64,000 nucleotides of DNA from contig NZ_CP114283.1 in NCBI RefSeq assembly GCF_027107535.1, forward strand, positions 1,798,001 to 1,862,000, in the 5' to 3' direction. Every line of letters starts with the position of its first letter. Position 1 is the stretch's first letter. The position numbers and the translations under genes are program-made. The DNA is from Streptomyces aurantiacus. Its GTDB lineage: Bacteria > Actinomycetota > Actinomycetes > Streptomycetales > Streptomycetaceae. Below, piece after piece: positions 8,801 through 16,020 of this stretch. The notes under the pieces were generated by a model. That model saw nothing but the letters and a program-made list of their open reading frames with translations, was not told the DNA's origin and ran no database searches.

Positions 8801-10008
8801 TGCGCGCAGAGGAAGACGAGAGGGTCCGACGGGCCGCGCTGGCCACGCAGGAGGGCGAGACGATCGACAAGGGCAGGCGACTGCGTACAGCGCTGTCCCT
8901 GCCGGGCGTGACCAAAGGCGCGGGCCTCGACACACGAGCACAGGACGCGGAAGGCCAGCCCCCCTTCGCCAAGGACGGCACACACGACCGCACCAAGGCA
9001 CTGCGCCGGCTCGTGGAAACCGTACGCAACAGCCTCGACACCGAGCGCCGCGACATCTCGGACACCACCCTCCTCAACCGCCACACCGAGCTGCGCGACC
9101 AGCTCTCCGGAGGCTACGACGCCACACTGGAGGAACACGACGGCATCAAGGTCTGCCATCTCGTCGACGACCACGGCCCGCACGACATCGCCGCGGTCGG
9201 AGAACGCATCGCCGCCCAGGCCGCCGACGCACGCGAACGGTTGACGGAGCGCGAACGAGAGGTGTTCCAGCGGTTCCTGACCGGCGAGCTGGGCGACCAC
9301 CTCTCCGGTCAGGTCCTGGCCGCGGGCGCCCTGGTCGCCGCTCTGAACGGCACCCTGTCCACCGTCCGCACCTCACACGGGCTGGGCGTCACACTCGACT
9401 GGAAACTGGCGGACGGCGTGGAGGCCGACGTCAAGGCAGCGGTCGACCTCCTGCGCAGCCCCTCCGGCCTGCGCACCCGCGAGGAGTCCGAACAGCTCCG
9501 CGACGTACTCCAGCGGCGCATCGAGGACGCTCGCCGCGCAGACCCGGGCGCGGGCTACGCGGCCCACCTGCGCACCGCCCTCGACTACCGCGCCTGGTTC
9601 ACCTTCACCCCCTGGGTGGTCAACGACGCAGCACCCGGCAGCCGCCGCAAACTCACCGGCCGTACGGGCCTCAGCCAGGGCGAGCAACGCGTCCTGTCCT
9701 ACCTCGTCCTCTTCGCCGCCGCAGCCGCCCACTTCACCAGCCTCGCCGACACCGCCCCGTACGCCCCCCGGCTGATCCTGCTGGACGACGCGTTTGCCAA
9801 GGTCGACGAACCCACCCACGCGCGCCTGGGCCGCATCCTGGTCGACCTGGACCTGGACTTCGTCCTCACCAGCGAACGCCTCATCGGCAACTGGCCCGAC
9901 GTGCCCTCGCTGCACATCTACGAGTGCCTGCGTGATCCGCACGTGAGGGGAGTGGCAACCCTCCATTACACGTGGAACGGTCGGCAGAGGCGGCTGGTGT
10001 CGGTATGA
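5833..10008 (+). CDS. jetC: Wadjet JetC, SMC-like ATPase (TIGR02680 / SbcC-like)
   Basis: A 1391-residue SMC-family motor. The N-terminal head has Walker A GKNGAGKS at residues 39-46. Two long coiled-coil stretches rich in Arg, Glu, Ala and Leu (about 240-420 and 760-1090) flank a hinge-like globular part with PLYRLVDFADGL near 640. The C-terminal head has the ABC signature LSQGEQRVLSYLVLF at about 1280 and Walker B LILLDDAFAKVDE with Asp1318. GTG start overlapping the jetB stop; its own stop overlaps the jetD ATG (ATGA). In Wadjet the JetABC complex extrudes DNA loops using ATP to sense small circular DNA; that mechanism is from studied homologues. All ATPase motifs are intact, so an active motor is expected. 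A very long antisense open frame over this gene is a codon-bias shadow. Confidence 0.92.
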   Translation: MNRPPFPHRYRLHRAGIRNVWQYDEQEFAFGDGRLLLRGKNGAGKSKALEMLLPYLLDGDARALDATGTGRTTLLWLMLDGFEQTNRLGYLWVEFVRTDEEGNDHHLTLGAAVRASQSTRTAKPFFFVTPLRVGEDLHLAVAGQPLPIEQLKSLVGPEYVTDRAVEHRARVARHLFGLTDPARYRNLLHLLHRLRRPTIGDRIDSGGLVSVLAETLPALDDEVVDKVARNLDDLDAVRTDLGRLERTDEALRTFLTGYRGYLHGALRRRADEVNGELERLTEHRRSAGEAVKKVAALRTREDELAARLDTLTSQAEEAETDLAALHASTAYRSLQELGEKRATVTALHSAAATAFKALRQAHSSQEETGHRLTEEAGRLGAELVELSTTYGELLREAERVGLDPAHLGEPVAAPVTPVADATVAELTAPDGDFHLVRHNEVLAIDTETCAGALLALDSQLDAAGPVIRNRTRAVTELAALIDTTRRAQQEAHEADAARERLEEQADEARERAGRRWEETAREGQAYTDAVRTWTEQVHSLTSVSLDAVHALIAHDPAEGPLPAHAPDEVADTARSAVEPWLAALGEQRDARAVAIRELAAEQDRLARERKDWEARTDPEPAPAPHRSAPRTPGTGAPLYRLVDFADGLEPEARAGLEAALEASSLLDAWVCSDGTVLDPATRDTLLTPGTPAAEPTLAEALRPVPAPDSAVSTEQVERLLHTVALVTDATRGTMAESAIGTDGSWKLGVARGRHTKQTAEYVGAEVRAETRRRALTELDRRLAHVQEKLTEQEQGLRILSEHRAHVTDTLSHPPTARPLTDAWARTTEAERAAHVLAGKASAAAREAEQARARAVAARREAEATASANDLPIDPAALDSARLSLDRLGTGTERLRRRLHAITSATDAHRQGREAHDRALTSTREAQSDYTEPLTRLEAARRTVLGLEQALDAPEQEILAREDEAKRRLEAVRRQLPGAARDVNAVHDERVRAEEDERVRRAALATQEGETIDKGRRLRTALSLPGVTKGAGLDTRAQDAEGQPPFAKDGTHDRTKALRRLVETVRNSLDTERRDISDTTLLNRHTELRDQLSGGYDATLEEHDGIKVCHLVDDHGPHDIAAVGERIAAQAADARERLTEREREVFQRFLTGELGDHLSGQVLAAGALVAALNGTLSTVRTSHGLGVTLDWKLADGVEADVKAAVDLLRSPSGLRTREESEQLRDVLQRRIEDARRADPGAGYAAHLRTALDYRAWFTFTPWVVNDAAPGSRRKLTGRTGLSQGEQRVLSYLVLFAAAAAHFTSLADTAPYAPRLILLDDAFAKVDEPTHARLGRILVDLDLDFVLTSERLIGNWPDVPSLHIYECLRDPHVRGVATLHYTWNGRQRRLVSV

Positions 10009-11303
10009 CGGGCCACCGAGCGGCGAACAGCACGCCCCTGGACGCCGAGACACTGGCCTTCCTCACCCGGCCCGGCCTCGCCCGCCTCTGGACAGCCGCA
10101 CGTACCCGCCTCGAACGCAACGGCCTGCAACCGACCGGCACAATCAGACTCCAGCACCTGGACACGCAGGAACGCCAGGACCTCTCCCTCCTCCTCGCGA
10201 AACCGCTCACCACCTCCACCGCCACGATCCACCTGCCAGACCTGAACACCCGTCTACGCACCAGCGCGGCCGGCCGCGGCCTGGCCGAGACCCTGACGGC
10301 ACTGGGCCCGGCCCTGACCGACCGCCGGGCGGCGCGGGACGCAGCCGCGGCGCAACGCGCCAGCCTGTGGTCCGCGGCGGAAGCGGCCCTCGCCGACACA
10401 CCACTGGCCCCCCAACCCTGGACGGCCCGGTGGATGGAGGAGATACGACGCGCAGGGACGCTCGCCCGCCAGGACCAGCACACCGCGACCACGATCATCC
10501 ACCAGGCGATCCGGACGCTGGCCACGCTCTTCCCCGGCCCGCACGCGGAACACACCCCAGCCGTCTGGGGCCGCGGCGAACTCGCCACCCGCACCACTGG
10601 CTCGGCCCATGGCCTGGACGACGGCACCCTGCTCTCCCGTCTGGTCCTGCGCGGCATCGCCCTGGCATCCGACACGCACGTCCCCGCTGACGCACCGGGC
10701 CGCCGGACCTTGTGGCGTCAGGCCTCGGTCACCCCGGACGAGGTGTCCAGCACAGTCCTCAGCTACGGCTTGCGGCCCACAGGCGCGAGCTGGGGCGAGA
10801 AGATCCTGCAAGAGCGCGCGGACCACAATCTGGAGACCCACCTCACCCTGCGCGAACTACGCACCCTCCACCTGGAGATGCCACCCCGCACCCGGATCCA
10901 CGTATGCGAGAACCCACGCGTGGTCGAAGCCGCCGCCGACGCCGGTTGTACCGCAACCCTGGTCTGCACTTCCGGCAGCGCGACGACGGTCGTCCGCACC
11001 CTGCTCGACGCGCTGGCCACCGCCGGCTGCGCGTTCGCATACCACGGTGACTTCGACTGGCCGGGGATCACACTGGCCAACCGCGTCGTGGAACGGTACA
11101 GAGCGCAGGCATGGCGCATGAGCGCGCAGGACTACGAGTACCTCGCGACCCGCACCCAGATACACGGCACTCCGCAGCTTCTCCTCACCGGTCCGCGCGT
11201 GGAAGCCGTATGGGACATAGAACTGGCACCGACCATGGACGCCCTGGGCATCGCCCTCCACGAGGAGGCGGCGCTCGACCTGCTTTTGGAGGACCTCGCC
11301 TGA
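10005..11303 (+). CDS. jetD: Wadjet JetD, Toprim-like DNA nuclease subunit (DUF2399 / TIGR02679)
   Basis: The last gene of the Wadjet operon (432 residues). The N-terminal half (LARLWTAARTRLERNGL onward) matches the TIGR02679/DUF3323 type. The C-terminal DUF2399 domain has the topoisomerase-VI-like Toprim signature: Glu302 in VCENPRVVEAA and the acidic pair Asp349/Asp351 in YHGDFDWPGI. These residues coordinate the metal used for DNA cleavage in characterised JetD proteins. The start ATG overlaps the jetC stop. With all four genes present, in order, tightly coupled and with catalytic residues intact, the system looks functional and would cleave invading circular plasmids. No recognisable gene follows in the same direction; a hairpin lies 34 bases after the stop. 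Confidence 0.9.
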   Translation: MTGHRAANSTPLDAETLAFLTRPGLARLWTAARTRLERNGLQPTGTIRLQHLDTQERQDLSLLLAKPLTTSTATIHLPDLNTRLRTSAAGRGLAETLTALGPALTDRRAARDAAAAQRASLWSAAEAALADTPLAPQPWTARWMEEIRRAGTLARQDQHTATTIIHQAIRTLATLFPGPHAEHTPAVWGRGELATRTTGSAHGLDDGTLLSRLVLRGIALASDTHVPADAPGRRTLWRQASVTPDEVSSTVLSYGLRPTGASWGEKILQERADHNLETHLTLRELRTLHLEMPPRTRIHVCENPRVVEAAADAGCTATLVCTSGSATTVVRTLLDALATAGCAFAYHGDFDWPGITLANRVVERYRAQAWRMSAQDYEYLATRTQIHGTPQLLLTGPRVEAVWDIELAPTMDALGIALHEEAALDLLLEDLA

Positions 11304-11336
11304 CCCGCGAGGACACTGGCACGCCCAGACGACGCG

Positions 11337-11378
11337 ATACGAGTTGAACCTGTCCCCGGCGTACAGCCCGACTCGTAT
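11337..11378. terminator. Hairpin after jetD, possible operon terminator
   Basis: Arms ATACGAGT (11337-11344) and ACTCGTAT (11371-11378) are perfectly complementary across a 26-base loop, 34 bases after the jetD stop. There is no U-run, which is common for streptomycete terminators. Read on the minus strand the loop carries GGTTCAA next to the 3' arm, faintly like a tRNA T-arm, but it is far too small for a tRNA. The right half overlaps one copy of a 19-bp direct repeat. Confidence 0.4.
11358..11376. repeat. 19-bp direct repeat, left copy
   Basis: GGCGTACAGCCCGACTCGT is repeated exactly at 13670-13688. The two copies bracket the methyltransferase/HEPN gene pair (about 2.3 kb). Such flanking repeats can arise from site-specific integration or from recombination between short homologies. 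Confidence 0.6.
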
Positions 11379-11678
11379 GCCGCCACTTGCGGCGTTGCCT
11401 TGGAAAGGGTCTCTGATCTGCGACGGAAGCCCTTTCCGATCTTTCAGGGGCTTGTCGCGTTGGGCAGCGAAAAGTCCCTCGGAAGTCCCTCAGAGAGCTG
11501 AAAGTCCCTGGAGTGGAGGGGCGCGCGACGGGCTCTGGCTGGTTCGGATCGACTCTCTACGGAGCCGTCGCCGATCTCGGTACCGACTGCGAACTCATCA
11601 TCCAGGTTTGTCGTTGGAGGCGGTACCCGACGTCGCCGGGTACCGCACTTTGGTCTGGCTCGAACTCAGCTCTTCCGC

Positions 11679-12599
11679 TCACCAAGGGCCATCCTTCGAC
11701 TCGCCGGTGTGCGGGTCGGTGGTGAGCGCGGCCGCGGCGACGGCGGTCCGCGGCTCGGCCGGGTCGTCGGGGTCGTCCGCCGGGGTGAGATCGGCGAGGT
11801 GGGCGTCAAGGTTGACGATGGTGTCGACGAAACCGTCGTATCGCACGATCCGGAAGTCCAGACCCAGCATCCGATGCAGAGCGCCGGGCGCCGCGCCACC
11901 GTCGTCGTCCACCACGACGAACCGGGTGAGCTTGGGCAGCCGGGTGCGCAGCAGCTCGCCACCGCTCGCGGCAAGGACGGTGTTCAGATCGTCCGCGTCC
12001 CTGGAAAGCATCAGCTCCACATACTCCAGGCGCATCCCCGACTCGCGGCAGAAGAGCTGGTACACGGTGTCGGGGCTGAGGACGAACCGCTTGGCCTGCC
12101 GGTAGCCGAGCGTGACGTACAGCCCGGCCAGGAACTCGCAGCGGCGAGCCACCTCGGGCGCCATGTCCGGTTCACCGCCCAGAAGCGCCGCGCTTCCGGT
12201 GTTGGTGAACCAGACCAGCACGTCGACGAGCCGGCGGACCGCCAGCAGCCCGTCTTCGTCACTGATGTCGTACCCGTCGTGCGTGGACCGGTTGCGGAGC
12301 CGACGGATGTCTTCGAGTGCGTCGATGACCGTGCTGCTGCGTATGTGCGGACGACAGCGTTTGACGAGGTCGTTCAGGGCCTTGGTCGAGGGGTCGCCCT
12401 CGATGCCGTGGTGGCGCTACAGCTCCTTGAGTAACTTCTCGGTCAGTTTGCCGATCAAGGCGACGGCGTTCTCGGGATAACCGTCGTTGAGGGACCTCAG
12501 CGGCCGTTCCAGATCGAGCCCCAGCCGATCGGCGATCCGCGAGTGATCGTCGAGTTCACTCCGTAGGCGCCTCAGCCGCTCGTCGACCACGGTACTCAC
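11679..12599 (-). pseudogene. HEPN-domain-like protein interrupted by an in-frame TAG
   Basis: The frame from GTG 12599 encodes 60 residues (MSTVVDERLRRLRSELDD onward), meets TAG at 12417-12419, then continues in the same frame, without indel, for 245 more codons to TGA at 11679. The part after the stop contains RLRNRSTHDGYDI: R102-N103-x3-H107 is the RN-x3-H active-site motif of HEPN ribonucleases. The context (KLLKEL-stop-RHHGI) suggests a Trp TGG to TAG change, as LW-RHH would fit the helix. The start overlaps the methyltransferase stop as GTGA, so the pair was an operon. Codon 56 is TTA (12432-12434). Either the gene is dead, a shorter product starts downstream (GTG near 12221), the amber is read through, or it is a sequencing error. 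HEPN assignment rests on the motif and helical pattern only. Confidence 0.6.
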
Positions 12600-13423
12600 G
12601 CGTCTTCACTCCCTCGTTGTCCGAGGATGAACGCGAACCGGTCGGGAAACACCAGGACGGGCTCCGGATGGGCGATCCGCATCTCTTCGACGCCCTTCTC
12701 GATCTCACTGTCGCTGAAGGTGGAGAGCAGGGACATGTAGCGGGCTCGGACCATGCCGAGGTACTTGTCCCGGCCGATGCGCAGCTCGTGCTCGACGTGG
12801 GTGAGTTCGGCTTGAAGCCCTGCCGCGCGCAGATGCCGCTCGATGGCGGCGGGGGCCGGCTGCAGCTCCTCGAAACGGTCGAGGGCCGCGCTGAACAGCG
12901 GGTACTGGATGGTGGCAGGGAGCATCACCACCAGCAGTCGACCTCCGGGGGCCAGTTGGTCGCTGAGACCCTGGAGTGTGCGCGCGGGGTCGGCCACATG
13001 GTGCACCGACTCCTTCAACCACATCGCGTCGAGCTGCTCGTACGGCAGGTGGGCGCGCCCTTCGGCGATGTCCTCGGCGGAGGCGACGACCGGCGTCAGA
13101 TCGGGCGGCGGCGGTGTGCCGAGCCAGCGGAGCATCGCCTCGGACGGATCGACGCACAGAAGGGGACGGCGTGGTTGGACCTGCCTGGCTACTTCTTTGG
13201 CGAACAGGCCGGTGCCCGAGCCGATGTCGGCGATCCGGTCCGTGGGGCCGAGCTGCAACGCCTCGGCGATCCGGCCGGACATCCAGGGAACATAGTCGGG
13301 GCCGTAGACCCAGTGCTCGTCGTACTCTGCTGCCAGCTCCTCGTAGTGCCCACGCGCGTCGCGCCGCTCCACGATCCCCCTCGTGCCCCGTGTGTCACCG
13401 CCTGTGCTGTGTCCTTCGTCCAT
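12596..13423 (-). CDS. Class I SAM-dependent methyltransferase
   Basis: A 275-residue Rossmann-fold methyltransferase. Motif I IADIGSGTGLFAKEV lies at about residues 62-76 and binds the SAM methionine and ribose. The acidic end of strand 2 is CVDPSEAMLRWL near residue 90. LDAMWLKESVHHVADP and APGGRLLVVMLPA are motifs II and III. The N-terminus (HYEELAAEYDEHW) is typical of small-molecule or Methyltransf_11/25 enzymes. The substrate cannot be told. It is upstream of, and overlaps by four bases, the HEPN-like gene, so the two were co-expressed. ATG 13423 gives the longest frame. A pairing with a HEPN protein in a defence island suggests a modification role, but this is inference. Confidence 0.82.
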   Translation of the reverse strand: MDEGHSTGGDTRGTRGIVERRDARGHYEELAAEYDEHWVYGPDYVPWMSGRIAEALQLGPTDRIADIGSGTGLFAKEVARQVQPRRPLLCVDPSEAMLRWLGTPPPPDLTPVVASAEDIAEGRAHLPYEQLDAMWLKESVHHVADPARTLQGLSDQLAPGGRLLVVMLPATIQYPLFSAALDRFEELQPAPAAIERHLRAAGLQAELTHVEHELRIGRDKYLGMVRARYMSLLSTFSDSEIEKGVEEMRIAHPEPVLVFPDRFAFILGQRGSEDA

Positions 13424-13720
13424 GCAGCCTCGTGGCGTCTGTGTCCGGACATCGGCAGGCTATCGCGGGTGCCTGAACGGCAACAGTGCGTAATACGTCA
13501 GTGGTTGGGTGATTGCGCGCGTCGTTGGCAGTGATTGCCGTTCACCGCCCTGGACAACGTGACCCGCCCGGCGCACACGATGGCCCGACGCGCAACGCTC
13601 TCTCGAAGGTCGCCGACTCGAACCAGGCGACGCGCTCGAAGGTCGCCCCCGGAATCAGGCGACGCGCTCGGCGTACAGCCCGACTCGTCTGCCACTCATC
13701 GCACTCCGCCCCAGTGCGCT
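13424..13720. other. Intergenic region with imperfect direct repeats
   Basis: This is the upstream region of the methyltransferase (minus strand) and the left edge of the truncated propeller gene. CTCGAAGGTCGCC occurs twice between about 13600 and 13650, each followed within about 20 bases by AGGCGACGCGCTCG-like sequence, so a unit of about 33 bases is nearly duplicated just before the 19-bp repeat. No gene is supported. Confidence 0.45.
13670..13688. repeat. 19-bp direct repeat, right copy
   Basis: An exact copy of GGCGTACAGCCCGACTCGT at 11358-11376. It lies about 50 bases before the point where coding sequence of the truncated nucleosidase/propeller gene becomes recognisable. Confidence 0.6.
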
Positions 13721-14806
13721 GTGGCCGCAGCGCGCCCCCTGAACGCGGGAACCGGCGCCCTCGTGGTGCGGGGGATCTCGGACCGGCTCTCCGACAAGGG
13801 TGACGACAACGACCGCGTCTGGCAGCCGGCCGCCTCCCGCCACGCCGCCGCGTTCACGTTCGAGTTGCTCTACAACCTCACCGTCTCTCCGTCCTCCCGA
13901 GCGGGGTTGGGCGACGGGGTCCGGCAGATGCGCCGGACCCGCCGGACCGACGGGCAGTCGACGATCGGCTTCGGTCCCGACCACACGGCCGTCGTCGTAG
14001 CGGGGGACGGCGCGGTCGAGCGGTGGGATTTGAACTCGGGGGAGGAACTGCCCGGGGTGCCCGGCGGAGCCGAACTCCGCCTGGGCCACCAGGCCATCGT
14101 GTCCCCGACCCGGCACAGTGTCGCGGTGGCCCGTCCCAGGAGCCTGGACGTCGTGAACTTCTCGGGCAGGTCGGGCGAGCACCAGTACCGGTCGGTCCCG
14201 CTGCGCACCGATGAGTTCCTGGTCACCAGCGGGGGAGAGGTGCTCGCCACCCACGACAAGCGCCGGTTGGCCGTACGCAGCTTCGACGACGGCCGCATCC
14301 TCCGGGAGGTGCCCTGCCCGGCCGGGCTCGCGGCCACGTCGATCAGTGCGAACGGTTCGGTGGTCGCCATGGCCACCACCAACCGCGTCCATGTCCACCG
14401 TGAGAACGGACCGCCGGTCGAGAAGCGGATCCGCAACTGGATGGAGGTCCTCAAGCCGGGCTGTTGGCTCGCCGTCTCACCGTCGGGCCGGTATGTCGCC
14501 TGTGCGAGCTTCCGTGAGCTGATCGTCTGGCGGACGGGCACCGATGACGTCGTCCTGCACCGCGAGTTCAGCGGGCAGGAACGCTTCGACGGGTTCGGGG
14601 CCAAGGGCATGCGTCTGGTGTGCGCCGACGAGGGCCGTGTGCTGTGGCTGCGGCGCGGTCTTCTGTCGGAGGTGACCGCCGGCCCGGAGATCACGCACCT
14701 GGAACAGGCCGGTCGGTACGACGACTTCGCCGTCCACCCCGACGGTGATCTGCTGGCCGCCGTGGGCAGTACCGAGTTGGTGCGGGTGTGGCAGTGGAAC
14801 GGCTAG
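13721..14806 (+). pseudogene. 5'-truncated nucleosidase-beta-propeller protein
   Basis: The readable protein (about 361 residues from a GTG at 13721) begins with ALVVRGISDRLSDKGDDN then WQPAASRHAAAFTFELL. This is the C-terminal end of an MTA/SAH-nucleosidase-like phosphorylase domain; the catalytic body is missing. The rest has repeated beta-strand pattern with WD/YVTN-like blades (VERWDLNSGEELP, LIVWRTGTDD, VRVWQWNG at the end), about six or seven blades. Nucleosidase-WD40 fusions occur among NTPase-like defence and regulatory effectors. The missing N-terminus coincides with the 19-bp repeat boundary, so rearrangement probably removed it. The open frame extends upstream to 13535 but that part looks non-coding. 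A shorter functional propeller protein cannot be excluded. Confidence 0.55.
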
Positions 14807-14847
14807 CGCCGCGCTGACCGGGGCCTTCGCGGAGCTCGGTGCCGTGG

Positions 14848-15621
14848 TCATCCGGGATCCGCGGTCCCGGCTGTCCTTTGTGGCCCTTGTGGCCCGGGTG
14901 TCCAGCCCGCCGCCTTCGCCGTGCCGATGAGGAGCGGCCAGAGGGCGGCGGCCATAGCCTCGGGCGTGCCGGGACAGTCGCGGCGCAGCCAGTCGATGAC
15001 GGTGCTGAGAACCGCGCCCGCCACGAACACGGCGGCCGGATCGTGCGGGACGTCCACCGAATCCTCGGCGCCGAACGGGGTGAGCGGCACGGTCGGCCCG
15101 ACCGGCCCGACCGGCCCGACCGGCCCGACCGGCCCGACCGGCCCGACCGGCCCGACCGGCCCGACAGGTCCGGCCGAAGGGATCGTGGCGAGCGGGGCCT
15201 CCGCGTCGGCCGGGACGCGGCGCACGAGGGCGGCGACCGCCATGCGATGGAGCAGGTGGTTGATGACACGGGCGCTGCCGTCGTCACCCAACAGGGCCTG
15301 GTAGAGCGGGGCGTTCTCGGCGACGTGTGCGAACAGGTCCGGCAACGGGTCGGCCACGGGAACGCCCTCGGCGTCGAGCGGCGCGAGGGGTACCGGACTG
15401 GCGGCCACCAACTCGTCGAAGACCGACGTGCACGCGGCGGCGGCCAGATCGTGCACGTCCGTGTAGTGCTCGTAGAACGTCGACCGGTTGACACCCGCGC
15501 GCTTGGTGATGTCGGAGACCGAGAGCTGGCTGAGGTCCCGCTCGGTGATCAGTTCCCGCAGGGCTGTCTCCAGGGCCGAGCGAGAGCGGCGGGTGCGGGG
15601 ATCCATGGCGGACGCGGGCAT
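14848..15621 (-). CDS. TetR/AcrR family transcriptional regulator with GPV-repeat insert
   Basis: A 257-residue repressor-type protein. The N-terminal helix-turn-helix is clear: [40 protein letters not shown] at about residues 19-58. The C-terminal ligand domain is interrupted at about residues 150-175 by some eight Gly-Pro-Val triplets encoded by a 9-bp tandem repeat. Such a proline-rich loop should be a flexible, length-variable surface insert. The gene is divergent from the hydrolase-SDR operon, and a palindrome in the shared intergenic region is a likely operator. The inducer is unknown. An alternative ATG is five codons downstream (15606). Confidence 0.85.
   Translation of the reverse strand: MPASAMDPRTRRSRSALETALRELITERDLSQLSVSDITKRAGVNRSTFYEHYTDVHDLAAAACTSVFDELVAASPVPLAPLDAEGVPVADPLPDLFAHVAENAPLYQALLGDDGSARVINHLLHRMAVAALVRRVPADAEAPLATIPSAGPVGPVGPVGPVGPVGPVGPVGPVGPTVPLTPFGAEDSVDVPHDPAAVFVAGAVLSTVIDWLRRDCPGTPEAMAAALWPLLIGTAKAAGWTPGPQGPQRTAGTADPG
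15092..15175. repeat. 9-bp tandem repeat (about eight units) inside the TetR gene
   Basis: GGCCCGACC is repeated about eight times without interruption and encodes Gly-Pro-Val triplets on the minus strand. It is a coding microsatellite that can change length by slippage without breaking the frame. Confidence 0.85.
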
Positions 15622-15644
15622 GGGCCGAGCTTAGCCTTTCCGCC

Positions 15645-15666
15645 ACTTGTCGGATAACCGACATGT
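15645..15666. promoter_or_regulatory. Putative TetR operator, palindrome
   Basis: ACTTGTCGG-ATAA-CCGACATGT is an inverted repeat with the core TGTCGG/CCGACA at 15648-15653 and 15658-15663. It sits 24 bases upstream of the TetR start and about 350 bases upstream of the hydrolase start. A related sequence, ACTTGTCGGTAAC, occurs at 18519-18531 before the enoyl-CoA hydratase gene. Confidence 0.6.
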
Positions 15667-16020
15667 GCTGGATAGTGGCCCCGGGGAGCGCCCGGCGCTG
15701 CCGGAGGAGGAGCGGCCGTGCCAACCGTGCATCCGTGCCAACTCTGGCATCCGTGCCATCCGTGCCATAGGACACCGCAGCTGGCGACGGCGTCAGCGTC
15801 GACATCAACAACGGCGCGTCTGGCGCCGGCGGGACGGAGTCGGCCGTCGCCCCGCGCGACCGCTCCGGCGCGCGTCCACCGGGTCCCCGCGGGCCGGGCA
15901 CATCATGATCGGCTGAGGCCGGATCCGGTCCCCGCCCCCCGCCCTCGCCGACGGGCAGGATCCGTCACGTCGGCCGCCCCCTCACGGCCCGCCTCCTCGC
16001 CCCACCGAACGGAGCAAGTC
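15667..16020. other. Leader region of the hydrolase operon
   Basis: No gene is supported. ATCCGTGCCA-like words are repeated three times between 15731 and 15768. The hydrolase ribosome-binding site GGAG stands just before 16021. A long open frame through the region lacks coding features before 16021. Confidence 0.45.

Larger units (their letters stand above)
11304..11678. other. Intergenic region with short repeats, no supported gene
   Basis: Besides the hairpin at 11337-11378, this stretch has an 8-bp inverted repeat GGAAAGGG (11402-11409) / CCCTTTCC (11430-11437) and three copies of AAGTCCCT-like words between about 11469 and 11510. No open frame has a ribosome-binding site or known motif. 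It is the left flank of the methyltransferase/HEPN cassette. Confidence 0.5.

Noticed and set aside
4906..9300. A 1464-codon open frame on the minus strand, antisense to jetB/jetC
   Set aside because: It lies opposite genes with clear motifs, has no known domains and arises from GC-rich third codon positions.
11337..11378. tRNA-like RNA (GGTTCAA next to a stem)
   Set aside because: Only 42 bases, no anticodon or D arms; more likely a terminator hairpin.
11344..12105. Plus-strand 253-codon frame
   Set aside because: It is antisense to the HEPN gene and has low-complexity Ser/Arg composition.
1..14806. Prophage
   Set aside because: No capsid, tail, terminase, portal or lysis genes are present.
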